From: SIG588 sp045597045 | GTDB lineage: Bacteria > Bacillota > Clostridia > Oscillospirales > Acutalibacteraceae | Length of the DNA stretch: 22,548 nucleotides | NCBI GenBank assembly: GCA_045597045.1 | Contig: JAZODN010000048.1 | Location: 1-22,548, forward strand | Direction of reading: 5' to 3' | In this document: positions 5,255 through 13,499 of the stretch, one piece after another | Numbering within the stretch: the stretch's first letter is position 1 | How the letters are laid out: each line of letters opens with the position of its first letter | Notes under the pieces: generated by a model | What the model was told of the DNA's origin: nothing | What the model saw: only the letters and a program-made list of their open reading frames with translations | The model's database searches: none | Made by a program: the position numbers and the translations under genes

Positions 5255-6955
5255 TTATTTCGACAGGAAGTTTTCGACGAAATCGTTGGGCAGGGCATCT
5301 GCCGTAGCCAAGATAGCGTCTTGTTTGTCGTAGCAGAAGGCTACGGCGCGCATATCCATCTCGGAGAAGGATTCCTCCACCGTGGTTTCGCCTTTGTAAA
5401 GAGCGATCAGCGCAGGAATCGAGTTCGGAAGACGGTTCTTTTTGAGGAAGGCGATCGCACGCTCGATCGTGGAACGGTCGATGATCAGTGCGCGAAGAAT
5501 GAAGGGCAGTACGTAACGTTCCTTATCGCGCGGATGGATACGTTCCACCTGACCGCTGTCGGTGCGCGCACACAACGTATCGCAAATGTGGCCGGCCAAC
5601 GCATAGTGGGGATCGATCTCATCGCTTTCACAGCAAAGCGCATTTTCGAGTGCTTCATAGGAGGCGACATCGTCGTTTTGGCTGTCGTAATAGGCCGAAA
5701 GTGCGCGGTAGAGCGAGGCGTTCAAGGGATCCTGATGCAGCGCGTGGCTAACCGCTGAATACGACAGTTCGTACTGTTCCAGACGACGGGCGGCATGGCA
5801 GATGTTGCGCAGCACGATGGTGTGGTGAGAGGAGGAATCCCGATAGAGCAGGAAACCAACTTCGATGATTTCCTGATATTTTTTCAAAGTGAAATACACG
5901 TCGAAGAACGAGGCAAGCATTCTGGCCGAACGCACCTTGGGGAGGAGCTCAAACTGACCGCTGATGCGCTTGATGCCCAACATGTCGTTTACAATGGTTT
6001 GGGCGCGGTCTTTTTCGCGGTAGTCGTTGCTGTATTCGTTCGCCAAGAAGCCTTGCAACTCTTCATTGTCGGGATAGAAGGAAACGGCAATTTGGATGTA
6101 GCGTTTGGTGATCTCCGGAATTTTCAGACGGCGGCAGATGATATAGACGTTGCGGCAGTCAATCTCGTCCAGATAACCGCGTTCCAGCACTTCCGCGAGG
6201 AACCGCGCAAACTCTTCATGTTTCTTCTCGTCGGCCAGTTCACGCAGGCGATCCACGGCGGAATCGCTGACCAGATTGCGGTTTCTGGCCGCTTCCACAA
6301 ACAACGCCTCAAGGTCCACCTTGGCGGTCTCGGCGGCGGCATCCAAACCGGCCGATTCCAAGCGTGCCTTCAACTGCTCGATCTCTTCGGTCAGCTGACG
6401 GTTTTGGTCGGAGAGTTCCGCAATGCGCTTTTGCTCGCGATCGTTGCTGTTGCTCAGCATCGCGGTCAAATTTTCGGGCAGCGCGGTAAAACAGGAGTGT
6501 ACCGGACTGTCGCAACGGTTGGTCTCCATAGCGCTTTTAATCGCCTGCACCAGCCGCTTCTCGACATCGTCGATCTGGCTCATCCAATCGTGACGCGAGT
6601 AGATGATGATGTTCAGCGAACGGATGTCAAACGGGATTTCGGTTTCATCGTTGCACAGCAAAACCGTGCGGTTTTTTGAGAGGGCGTGGCGAATACCCAG
6701 TTCATACGCTACGTTCCAGTTCAGCATGGAAATATCGGCAATAACCAGTTCGTCCATACCGAGGTTTTGAATGACGTTGTCGATGATATGGCCACCCTCG
6801 CCGGTGTAGTCCTGGCGGATGGGGGTGATGGTGGGATCGTAACTGTTGAGAGCTGAGTTGATCAAAAAGCGGAAGATGTTGTTAAATTCTTTTTTTAACT
6901 GTTCATCTGAGCCGCCGTACGGCATAATCACGTAGGCGCGCGTATTTTGCTCCAT
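5255..6955 (-). CDS. TIR/nucleoside 2-deoxyribosyltransferase-like domain fused to coiled coil and TPR-like helical repeats
   Basis: This 566-residue protein has no signal peptide. Residues 1-145 form a Rossmann-like alpha/beta domain: AYVIMPYGG (7-15), GHIIDNVIQNLGMDELVIAD (55-74), and LNWNVAYELGIRHAL (78-92), where Glu85 occupies the position of the catalytic glutamate of nucleoside deoxyribosyltransferases and TIR NADases. Residues about 165-205 are a heptad-like coiled coil. About 215-520 is all helical with TPR-like helix pairs, for example near 395-440. Such N-terminal domains are found as nucleotide-cleaving effectors in bacterial immune systems and the repeats could be the sensor, but I cannot separate NADase, deoxyribosyltransferase or a non-catalytic domain. 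ATG 6955 has AAGGA upstream. It lies after the big operon but has its own promoter and a strong terminator. Confidence 0.7.
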   Translation of the reverse strand: MEQNTRAYVIMPYGGSDEQLKKEFNNIFRFLINSALNSYDPTITPIRQDYTGEGGHIIDNVIQNLGMDELVIADISMLNWNVAYELGIRHALSKNRTVLLCNDETEIPFDIRSLNIIIYSRHDWMSQIDDVEKRLVQAIKSAMETNRCDSPVHSCFTALPENLTAMLSNSNDREQKRIAELSDQNRQLTEEIEQLKARLESAGLDAAAETAKVDLEALFVEAARNRNLVSDSAVDRLRELADEKKHEEFARFLAEVLERGYLDEIDCRNVYIICRRLKIPEITKRYIQIAVSFYPDNEELQGFLANEYSNDYREKDRAQTIVNDMLGIKRISGQFELLPKVRSARMLASFFDVYFTLKKYQEIIEVGFLLYRDSSSHHTIVLRNICHAARRLEQYELSYSAVSHALHQDPLNASLYRALSAYYDSQNDDVASYEALENALCCESDEIDPHYALAGHICDTLCARTDSGQVERIHPRDKERYVLPFILRALIIDRSTIERAIAFLKKNRLPNSIPALIALYKGETTVEESFSEMDMRAVAFCYDKQDAILATADALPNDFVENFLSK

Positions 6956-6991
6956 GAAACATCCTTCTTTCTGTGCAATATGGTGTAAATT

Positions 6992-7020
6992 ATAGTATCA
7001 TAACCTGCGGCAAAAGTCAA
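6992..7020 (-). promoter_or_regulatory. SigA promoter of the TIR-like/TPR gene
   Basis: Minus-strand TTGACT (7015-7020), 17-nt spacer, TACTAT (6992-6997), about 37 nt upstream of the ATG. It lies in the 109-nt gap after the PBP gene, so this gene can be expressed independently of the operon. Confidence 0.75.
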
Positions 7021-7064
7021 CAAAAAGTGAGTGCTTTTGCCGGGGGCGAGAAGGGCCGCAAGGA

Positions 7065-8495
7065 TTAACCGTTTGTCGGCAGCAGTTCGACCAGGGTGTT
7101 GGCTATCTGCATGGGGGTGGGGCCTTGGCCGCCTTCCACCACGATGTAAAACGCGGTTTTGGCGGATTCAATTACCCCCACCAGCAGCTTGTCTTCGGTG
7201 CGGTCCCCCTGCTCGGCGGTGCCGGTTTTGGCATAGTCGATCTTATGACTCATGCCCTGACGGGTGTAGTAGTAGGCGTTCACGCCGTCTTTCCAAAAGG
7301 CCGCTGTCGCCTCGGCGGTATCTTTGGAAAGCAGCTTTATCATTTCGGTTTCGGCTTTCTGCACCGTTTTCTCACGGCGTCCGTGCGCCGTGACAGAGGA
7401 AACTACGTAGGGTTGTGCCGCACGGCCGCCATTGACCACTGCAGCCGCAAGGCGCGCCATATCGATCGGATTAGCCTGCGTGTGGCCTTGCCCGATGAGA
7501 CCCCAAATGTTCTTAAAGCTGGCGGTGTTAGTGATGTTGACCGAGGAGACCGCCTTGTTCAGACCGTCGACTACCTCGTTTTGTTTTTCGTTCTCGTTCA
7601 CCGCAAAGCCCATTTCCCGAAGAGAGGTCAGTGCTTTTTCCAAATCCAGGCTTTGGATCAGCTGCGCGAAATAGCAGTTGCAGCTTTTTCCGATCGCGGT
7701 GGAAAAGCCGATCTTGCCATGGGCGCCCACGCAATTGACGGTGTTGCCGTCGGAGAGTTCGTACGCCCCTTTGCAGGTGTAGGTGATGTTTTCCACGTCT
7801 TTGCTTTGGTCGACCGCCAATGCGGCAGTTACGATCTTCATGGTGGAGCCGGGAATGTATACCGAGCTGAAGCAACGGTTGATGTAGGACGGTTCCTGTG
7901 CTGCCGGGTCAAAAGACGGGAAAGAGAGGGCGGTATAGACCTCGCCGGTTTCGTAGTTATACGCAAAGCAGCAGCCTTCCGCGCCGGCGAACATATCCGC
8001 AATGGTCTGCTGTGACTCGGCCGACAGCAGGGTAGTCTTCATCACACGCGGCTCTTTCTCCAGTGCGCGGTAACCGAAGACGGGGTTGATACCGTCGGGG
8101 CACAGCACTTCGGAATGACGGTACAAAAGCGAGTTGTGAATGTAATCTCTGTGCCCGACGAGATTGCCAAATATGGTGTAGTTGACGTTTTTACCCTCTT
8201 GATAGATCGCTTGGCCGAAGCGGTCGGTCAGCATACAGGTCACACCGGTGAAGTCGGCGATGTCTTCGTATTGAATATACGGTGTTGCGCGTGTGACTCC
8301 CCAAAAGATGCCGATAGCAATGGCCAGCACCAACAGCCAAGCCAGCACGGAAAACAAGCGCTCACGCCGAATCGGTTCCCGTTTGACAGGCGTGTTATCG
8401 GAGTTGTTATCCGGTTGATGAATCACAAAAGAGCGTGACGACGAAGCCGCGTCATCGGGTTGCTGCGGTGTGAAATCTTTGAACGAATAGGCCAT
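7065..8495 (-). CDS. Class B penicillin-binding protein (PbpA-like transpeptidase)
   Basis: This 476-residue bitopic membrane protein has a 46-residue cytoplasmic N-terminus, one membrane helix (about 47-66), a short pedestal, and a complete transpeptidase domain. All three motifs are intact: S217-T-M-K220 (in GSTMK), S271-C-N273, and K423-T-G425. It should crosslink peptidoglycan outside the membrane together with its partner SEDS polymerase. The stop of the SEDS gene and this ATG share one base (TGATG at 8493-8497), so the two should be made in fixed ratio. The N-terminal dimerisation/pedestal region is short (about 140 residues before the catalytic core), as in PbpA-type partners of RodA/FtsW genes next to FHA genes. 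Cysteines 175, 176, 272 and 274 are unusual for an exported domain. It is the last gene of the operon. Confidence 0.93.
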   Translation of the reverse strand: MAYSFKDFTPQQPDDAASSSRSFVIHQPDNNSDNTPVKREPIRRERLFSVLAWLLVLAIAIGIFWGVTRATPYIQYEDIADFTGVTCMLTDRFGQAIYQEGKNVNYTIFGNLVGHRDYIHNSLLYRHSEVLCPDGINPVFGYRALEKEPRVMKTTLLSAESQQTIADMFAGAEGCCFAYNYETGEVYTALSFPSFDPAAQEPSYINRCFSSVYIPGSTMKIVTAALAVDQSKDVENITYTCKGAYELSDGNTVNCVGAHGKIGFSTAIGKSCNCYFAQLIQSLDLEKALTSLREMGFAVNENEKQNEVVDGLNKAVSSVNITNTASFKNIWGLIGQGHTQANPIDMARLAAAVVNGGRAAQPYVVSSVTAHGRREKTVQKAETEMIKLLSKDTAEATAAFWKDGVNAYYYTRQGMSHKIDYAKTGTAEQGDRTEDKLLVGVIESAKTAFYIVVEGGQGPTPMQIANTLVELLPTNG

Positions 8496-9997
8496 CAGCC
8501 GTTCACCTCCAACGGTTTAATAACGGGGTGCAGGGTTGCCAACAGAATGCCGGCCATGGCGCAAAACGCCATCAGCGCAGAGCCGCCGTCCGAAATGAAC
8601 GGCGCCACGATGCCGGTAAACGGCAGCACGTCCACCGCCCCCAAAGCGTTCAGCGTGACCTGCGACACCAAAACGGCCGAGATCTGCGCCGAGGCAAAAT
8701 AAAACTCACGATAGACGGCGTGTTTACGCAGCGGCAGCACCACCAGCAGTGCATAGCAGAGCAGCACGATCAGCAGCATGCCGTAGCCGAACACGGCGGT
8801 GAGACCGGCGATCGCCATGTCGTTTTCGATGGCAAAGATATTGAGGATGTACGACGAGTTTTCCAAGCCCAATCCGCCAAGGCCGCCGAACACCAGGGCC
8901 TTTAGCATATCTGCCTGCTGGGATTGCGCCGGATTTTCCATGGCACCTCCCGCGTTCGAAAAACGTTCAAGAGCATACGGGAACAGCGATAACACCACGA
9001 AGAACAGGCAGACGGCACAAACCAAAATGATCACCAACAGTTTGCGATGTTCACATAACGGGAGGGTCATCTTATTGTCCAACAGCAGGAACAGCATGAT
9101 CACCAACATGACGAACACGACCATAGCGGCACCCATATCGCGCAGGGCCAGCAAACATACGATGGTGATACCGTCCACGACAAAAGCGGTGATGGCACGC
9201 CACATTTTACCGTAGGAAGAGGCGAACAGCACCACCAACAGCACCTTGATGATCTCGCCCGGCTGCAGGGTGAAGCCGGCCACACGGATCCAAAGCTTCG
9301 CGCCGTTTACGTCCACGCCGAACAAGAAGTTGGCTGCAAGCAGCGCAAAAATGCCCAGTACCGGCACAAAAAACAGGACGTCTGCATGGGTGAGCTTGCC
9401 GATGCCCAGCCGACGGCGGCTGAGACGCGCAGAAATGTAGGGGCTTTTGCGATAGAGCAAAAAGGAGGCACCGCCTACCGCAACGGCCAACACCAACTGC
9501 ACCAGATCAAAAAACGCCCACGAAATGACCGAGCGATACGTTACCCCGATGGCCAAGAGCAGGCACACTGCACACAGCGGCGCACTCAGGAAATGGTAGT
9601 AATGATACGTGGTCTCTTCGTGCGGGATCAGCGATGCTTTGCGGAAGCTGGCGGTTTTGGTGCTTTGCAAAAAGGCCCCCAAAAGCAGCAGGCCCATCAA
9701 AAAACTCATGGTAACGGCATAGACCGTCTCGCGCTTCTGCAGCATATTTAGCCGTTCGGTGTAAAAGGCGATGTTGTTGTTAATCCTTTTGGTTTCCTCT
9801 TCGGTGGCGCCGTGGCTCTTGGCGTATTGTGCATCACTTTCCAACTGCTCCAACCGTGCGTTACAATCGGCAATGCGTGCATCCACCGTGGTGCGCAGCC
9901 CGTTGTTGGTGAAGACCATCAGCGCAATGATGAATATCGCCGAGGCAATCAGGAGAAAGAAGCCTAAGCTTTTCGTGGTCCAATTTGCGCGCATCAT
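8495..9997 (-). CDS. SEDS-family peptidoglycan glycosyltransferase (RodA/FtsW/SpoVE-like) with coiled-coil insertion
   Basis: This 500-residue polytopic protein shows SEDS signatures: NGAKLWI (231-237), LQPGEIIKVLL (244-254), LRDMGAAMV (285-293), GGLGGLGLENS (371-381), ENDMAIAGL (391-399) with Asp393 at the place of the catalytic aspartate, and LPFTGIVAPFISDGG (458-472). SEDS proteins polymerise lipid II with a cognate class B PBP, here the next gene. Two oddities stand out. Residues about 31-90, between the first and second membrane helices, form a charged coiled coil not present in standard RodA/FtsW. The motif normally FISYGGS reads FISDGGS. Two ATGs (9997, 9994) overlap the upstream stop; GGAGG spacing slightly favours the second. 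Confidence 0.92.
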   Translation of the reverse strand: MMRANWTTKSLGFFLLIASAIFIIALMVFTNNGLRTTVDARIADCNARLEQLESDAQYAKSHGATEEETKRINNNIAFYTERLNMLQKRETVYAVTMSFLMGLLLLGAFLQSTKTASFRKASLIPHEETTYHYYHFLSAPLCAVCLLLAIGVTYRSVISWAFFDLVQLVLAVAVGGASFLLYRKSPYISARLSRRRLGIGKLTHADVLFFVPVLGIFALLAANFLFGVDVNGAKLWIRVAGFTLQPGEIIKVLLVVLFASSYGKMWRAITAFVVDGITIVCLLALRDMGAAMVVFVMLVIMLFLLLDNKMTLPLCEHRKLLVIILVCAVCLFFVVLSLFPYALERFSNAGGAMENPAQSQQADMLKALVFGGLGGLGLENSSYILNIFAIENDMAIAGLTAVFGYGMLLIVLLCYALLVVLPLRKHAVYREFYFASAQISAVLVSQVTLNALGAVDVLPFTGIVAPFISDGGSALMAFCAMAGILLATLHPVIKPLEVNG

Positions 9998-10614
9998 GCT
10001 CCCCTCCTGTCATAATTTACCGTGATTTGCGTTTCGCCTAAAAAGACGCTGTCGCCCAACTCTAAAAGCTGTTTGCCGGATTTGATGGCAAAGGAAGGCC
10101 GCGCTTTGCCTTGCAATTGATGCGGCAGGGGCGGTAATTTCTGCTTTTCATCGTTTGGTGCGTGGAACGGCGCGCCCTTTTTAGAGTAATTGTCCAAACG
10201 CTTTACAAGCAAAACGACTTCGGAGTAATCCTCGTTGCACACCCACGCGTAGGGCTGTTCCAGCAGCCGCACGTATAGCCGCAGACTGGTTGCATCCGGT
10301 TCCACCGTGAATTCGGCTGCGGTTCCGGCCAGCGCCTTATCGGTGGTGTTGATCGGCAGATCTAACTGGTGTTTTTCGCCGGCTTGCTGTCGGCCGCAGG
10401 TGGTGCTGGTGGACAAAATGGGGTGCACCTTTTGCGCGTGATCGTCGGAAAGTGCAAAAGCGGCACGGTTTTTTTCGGTGGGGCAATAGACCCACAGTGC
10501 CAGGTTGTCAAAAAACATGCGCACTTGTTTGTTTTGCGCGCGAGCTTCGTTGTTTAACTGCGCAAACAGTAAGAGGGCGATCGCCAAACCGGCCGCCACA
10601 ATGAACGTATACAT
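9994..10614 (-). CDS. Single-TM protein with a possible degenerate FHA domain
   Basis: This 206-residue protein has one N-terminal membrane helix (about 3-20) and a cytoplasmic or external soluble part. Residues about 83-200 could be a degraded FHA fold: KHQLDLP at the first strands, FTVEPDATSLRLYVRLL (102-118) where FHA domains have the SxxH region, an insertion, and LLELGDSVFLGETQITV (183-199), which resembles the ending GDxIxIGxTxL of FHA domains. The invariant Arg, Ser and His of phosphothreonine binding are not clearly conserved. Position supports the idea, since FHA genes precede rodA-pbpA in Actinobacteria and Clostridia. The start ATG 10614 overlaps the previous stop (TGATG). The frame extends to 10872 but only inside the upstream gene. 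The FHA assignment is tentative; existence of the gene is secure. Confidence 0.6.
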   Translation of the reverse strand: MYTFIVAAGLAIALLLFAQLNNEARAQNKQVRMFFDNLALWVYCPTEKNRAAFALSDDHAQKVHPILSTSTTCGRQQAGEKHQLDLPINTTDKALAGTAAEFTVEPDATSLRLYVRLLEQPYAWVCNEDYSEVVLLVKRLDNYSKKGAPFHAPNDEKQKLPPLPHQLQGKARPSFAIKSGKQLLELGDSVFLGETQITVNYDRRGA

Positions 10615-12233
10615 CAGTCGTCCTCTCCCTTTCTTTTTTTGCGTGTTTTCTTTTGTTTGGCAAACACGCTGCGTGTGAAGGAAATGGCAAAATAGCCAAT
10701 GGGCATGGCGATCAGCAGCATGACGGCAATCTGAATGCCGTAGGCTGTGAGCAACCACTGCGGCGGCAGCAAGCCGCGTGCCAATACCCCCAAAAAGAAC
10801 ATGCACACACCGAACGCCGCAGCAACCAGCCACACCGCCGCCACCAGCAGGAACGGCACCGTTTGCCGCCACGCAAGCGCCAATGCGGCACCGACGAGAG
10901 CAAGCAGTTCTTTGGGGTGTGTCCGTTTCTTTTCAGGCGGCCTTTCGGGCTTGCTTTCGGCAGGTCTTGGGCGGTCTTGCCCTTTTTTGGAGGACGTTTT
11001 CGGTGTTTTTTTGTGCGCGTCATCACGCGCCTGCTTTGGCTGTTTTTTCTCGTTTTGTTCGTCTTTTTTCGGCTTGCCCTTTTTGGCAGAGGCGTTGTCC
11101 TTGTGTGCACGCTCGCCGCGTGCGGCGATATCTCCGATAAACACCGCCTTTTTGCCGCCCTTTTTGCGGTGTTCACTCAACGGGCCGAGATGCGTTTCCA
11201 GTAACGCCAAAATAGCCGGGGCGCCGGCGAGAAGTTCGTGCTCGCGATAGATGGCCGACAGTTCTTTTTCTGAAAGCACGCGGTTTTCCACCGCCGCCGC
11301 AAAGCCCTGTGCGCCGATCATCAGCGCCAGTGAGGCGCCTTTCGTTTTGGCGGTGTCTTTTTCGCACACCGCTTTTACGTAATCCCAAAAACCTTTGGCG
11401 TTATCCGAACAGAGGAACAGGTGATACAGCTTCCGTTTTTCCTCGGGCGAAAGGGCCAGCAGTCCCTCGGCCAACGCGGCAGGGGAGGCCAATCCCACCA
11501 GTTCGCTGCGCAGCATAATGATCTTTTTCACCGCCATGGCGCCGCTGTAATTTCCGCGGGAGGACATGGCGGCAAACAGATCGTCGTAAGTGACGGCCAA
11601 CGAAACGCCGATCGTCTCTTCGGCCGTTACCGCGCCGATATGGAAAGAAATGTGGCGGCGCATCTGCACGGGGATTTTGGAAAACAGCCAAAAGATCGGC
11701 GAAAACAGCGAAGAGTCTGCGGTACAGCCCAAAAACACTTGCGCACGCAAGGGTGCGTTGTCATATACCGCCTGCGTGGCGTAATAGGCAGCGGTCATGA
11801 GCACCGCTTCGGCCGACGTGGGCACTTCGTGGTGATAATCGACAAAAGTGGGCAGGTCGTGCGGAAAGGTATATTCCATGCGGCGAAGCACGTCGTCAGA
11901 TTCTTCAATTTGGTGCATCAGGGTATACGCCACGTCGTTGCCGAGGAAGTCATTGGCTTCCTCCGCGGTGAACAGCCAGTTAACGCTGGCAAAAAACGGA
12001 CGTTTTTCCGCATGACAAACACAGTCTTTGTAGATCACCGAGAATACGTAGCGATCTTCCAACGGCGCAAAGCGATAACAGCGCGCGCCTGTTCGATCAT
12101 CGGACGGGCCGACGATACGCTGCTGTTCATATAGATTTTTCACGCTTTCGCGGTACTCCGCGGGGAACAGGGGATCCACGTCATACAGGTTGAACCCGTT
12201 GGCTCCGCCGGAGTAGACGATAGATTGTGCCAA
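10614..12233 (-). CDS. GAP1-like (GTPase-associated protein 1) membrane-anchored protein
   Basis: This 539-residue protein has a soluble N-terminal region of about 290 residues. It starts SIVYSGGANGF and continues with RCYRFAPLEDRYVFSVIYKD and RPFFASVNWLF, which resembles the GAP1-N domains described next to GTPases in bacterial conflict systems. It is followed by a helical middle (about 235-350), a Lys/Pro/Glu-rich disordered linker (about 355-440) and two membrane helices (about 460-485 and 495-520) ending in a basic tail. It is coded directly after a GTPase gene, the usual partner. The frame opens at TTG 12251, but AAAGGAG lies between 12251 and TTG 12233, 8 nt before the latter, so TTG 12233 is the chosen start. 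The GAP1 assignment is from recalled family features; membrane topology is seen in the sequence. Confidence 0.6.
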   Translation of the reverse strand: MAQSIVYSGGANGFNLYDVDPLFPAEYRESVKNLYEQQRIVGPSDDRTGARCYRFAPLEDRYVFSVIYKDCVCHAEKRPFFASVNWLFTAEEANDFLGNDVAYTLMHQIEESDDVLRRMEYTFPHDLPTFVDYHHEVPTSAEAVLMTAAYYATQAVYDNAPLRAQVFLGCTADSSLFSPIFWLFSKIPVQMRRHISFHIGAVTAEETIGVSLAVTYDDLFAAMSSRGNYSGAMAVKKIIMLRSELVGLASPAALAEGLLALSPEEKRKLYHLFLCSDNAKGFWDYVKAVCEKDTAKTKGASLALMIGAQGFAAAVENRVLSEKELSAIYREHELLAGAPAILALLETHLGPLSEHRKKGGKKAVFIGDIAARGERAHKDNASAKKGKPKKDEQNEKKQPKQARDDAHKKTPKTSSKKGQDRPRPAESKPERPPEKKRTHPKELLALVGAALALAWRQTVPFLLVAAVWLVAAAFGVCMFFLGVLARGLLPPQWLLTAYGIQIAVMLLIAMPIGYFAISFTRSVFAKQKKTRKKRKGEDD

Positions 12234-12266
12234 GGAACTCGCTCCTTTCAAGAATAGGGGGTACGT

Positions 12267-13499
12267 TTAGTCTGCGATGGGGAAGATGTCCAACTCGTTC
12301 AACAGCCACAGCAGCGGATCCATTACGTTGATGGGATCATTGAAGTCGAGCTGCGGCTCCTGCCGTGCGGCGTTGGGGCCGGTGGGCTTTACCAACGTGG
12401 TGGATTTCACCAAGAAGCCGGCACAGCGTGTTTCGCCGGCCACCACCCCCACCAGGGGGTGACGTTTTTTGAGCAGATGGGTCTGCAGTGCCACCTGCGC
12501 CTGCAAAACGCTCTTGCGGTAACGCTTGGAGGTCTGCTCGGCAAAGGTGTGCTCGGTGAGCAAGGGCAGCGTGGGCAGTTGCGTATTGTTGTTGATGTGC
12601 CGGCACGGCGGATTTTCAATCAGCAGGTCGGCCTTGTTCATCACGAAGCAGAAGGGGGTGTTGTTCAAGAGTGCATAATGTCCCCGTGTGCGTTCAAAGG
12701 TGGTGGTCAGGTTGTATTTATCGGTTTCCGGCAGCGGATCGGTCATGAACACCACGCCGTCCACACCGCTGTAACCTTCGCCGCCGCGGAAAATGCGCGC
12801 GGCCGAATTTTCGAATTCCTCCTCGTGGTCTTCGGCAAACAACTCACCGGCAAAGTCCATGATCAGCACCTGTGCGACCATGCGGCCGCCGCGATCCGAC
12901 CGTTCGCGAATGCCCATAATGCGTGTTTTACCCAGTTCGTTCAGTTCGTTCGGTTTCAGAACAGAACACTGTTGATTGGCCCAGTGTGCCGAGGTGAGCA
13001 GATACCCGAAACGGTCTTCACCGCACTGCTCGTTGACGCGCTGCACGTTGGCAGGGCAGGACAAAGCGTGGATCCAGCAGGATTTTCCCACCGTGCGCGC
13101 ACCCACCACGCCGATCACGTAGGTGGGCAGATCGCCCAATCCGGGGATCAACGGCATCACGGCGTTCCAGCCGGCGCGCTGCCCCACGCAAAACGGGCAG
13201 GAGCGCACGAAATCCAGCACGGTGCGTGTTTTCGCGGTGTAACACTCCACGCTGATTTGGTGCTGCAATCCCTGCACCTGCCGTTCGTTAGTGGGGGAAA
13301 GGCGCACGCGCGTGATGGTGTCGGCATCCGCTTCGGCTTGCGCGTTTACCAAATACGGCGGCGTGTAGGGAACCGCCACGAATTTGCCGGTCACCTTGCG
13401 GCGCAGCTGCACCCACGTGTTGGATTGACCGTTAAAATAATACGCCTCCTGTGTGGCGTGCCCACAGCGATGGCAAAAAACATATCCGGCTTGCAGCAT
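12267..13499 (-). CDS. TRAFAC-type GTPase with split zinc ribbon (double-GTPase/GAP1-partner type)
   Basis: This 410-residue protein has C9-x2-C12 and C101-x2-C104 as a probable zinc ribbon interrupted by an 88-residue insertion. The GTPase core then follows: P-loop GARTVGKS (133-140), switch/DxxG-type DFAGE (215-219), and the guanine-specificity motif NKAD (288-291). There is no membrane segment in this protein, but its neighbours on both sides are membrane proteins. In transcription order it sits between a two-TM protein and the GAP1-like protein, the arrangement expected for a GTPase with an associated regulator. ATG 13499 overlaps the previous stop codon (TGATG at 13497-13501); the in-frame extension to 13532 lies inside the upstream gene. 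GTP binding is well supported; the exact family (a DO-GTPase2-like group) is an inference. Confidence 0.82.
   Translation of the reverse strand: MLQAGYVFCHRCGHATQEAYYFNGQSNTWVQLRRKVTGKFVAVPYTPPYLVNAQAEADADTITRVRLSPTNERQVQGLQHQISVECYTAKTRTVLDFVRSCPFCVGQRAGWNAVMPLIPGLGDLPTYVIGVVGARTVGKSCWIHALSCPANVQRVNEQCGEDRFGYLLTSAHWANQQCSVLKPNELNELGKTRIMGIRERSDRGGRMVAQVLIMDFAGELFAEDHEEEFENSAARIFRGGEGYSGVDGVVFMTDPLPETDKYNLTTTFERTRGHYALLNNTPFCFVMNKADLLIENPPCRHINNNTQLPTLPLLTEHTFAEQTSKRYRKSVLQAQVALQTHLLKKRHPLVGVVAGETRCAGFLVKSTTLVKPTGPNAARQEPQLDFNDPINVMDPLLWLLNELDIFPIAD

Noticed and set aside
5795..6679. A 294-codon open frame on the plus strand.
   Set aside because: Antisense to the TIR-like/TPR gene, whose frame has recognisable motifs, a promoter and a terminator.
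7021..7064. A terminator after the PBP gene.
   Set aside because: Only a 4-bp TTGC/GCAA stem with a bulge and no adjoining T run; not strong enough to call, so read-through into the TIR-like gene stays possible.
10615..10872. An N-terminal extension of the FHA-like gene.
   Set aside because: It lies wholly within the GAP1-like gene in another frame; ATG 10614 with the stop/start overlap explains the start.
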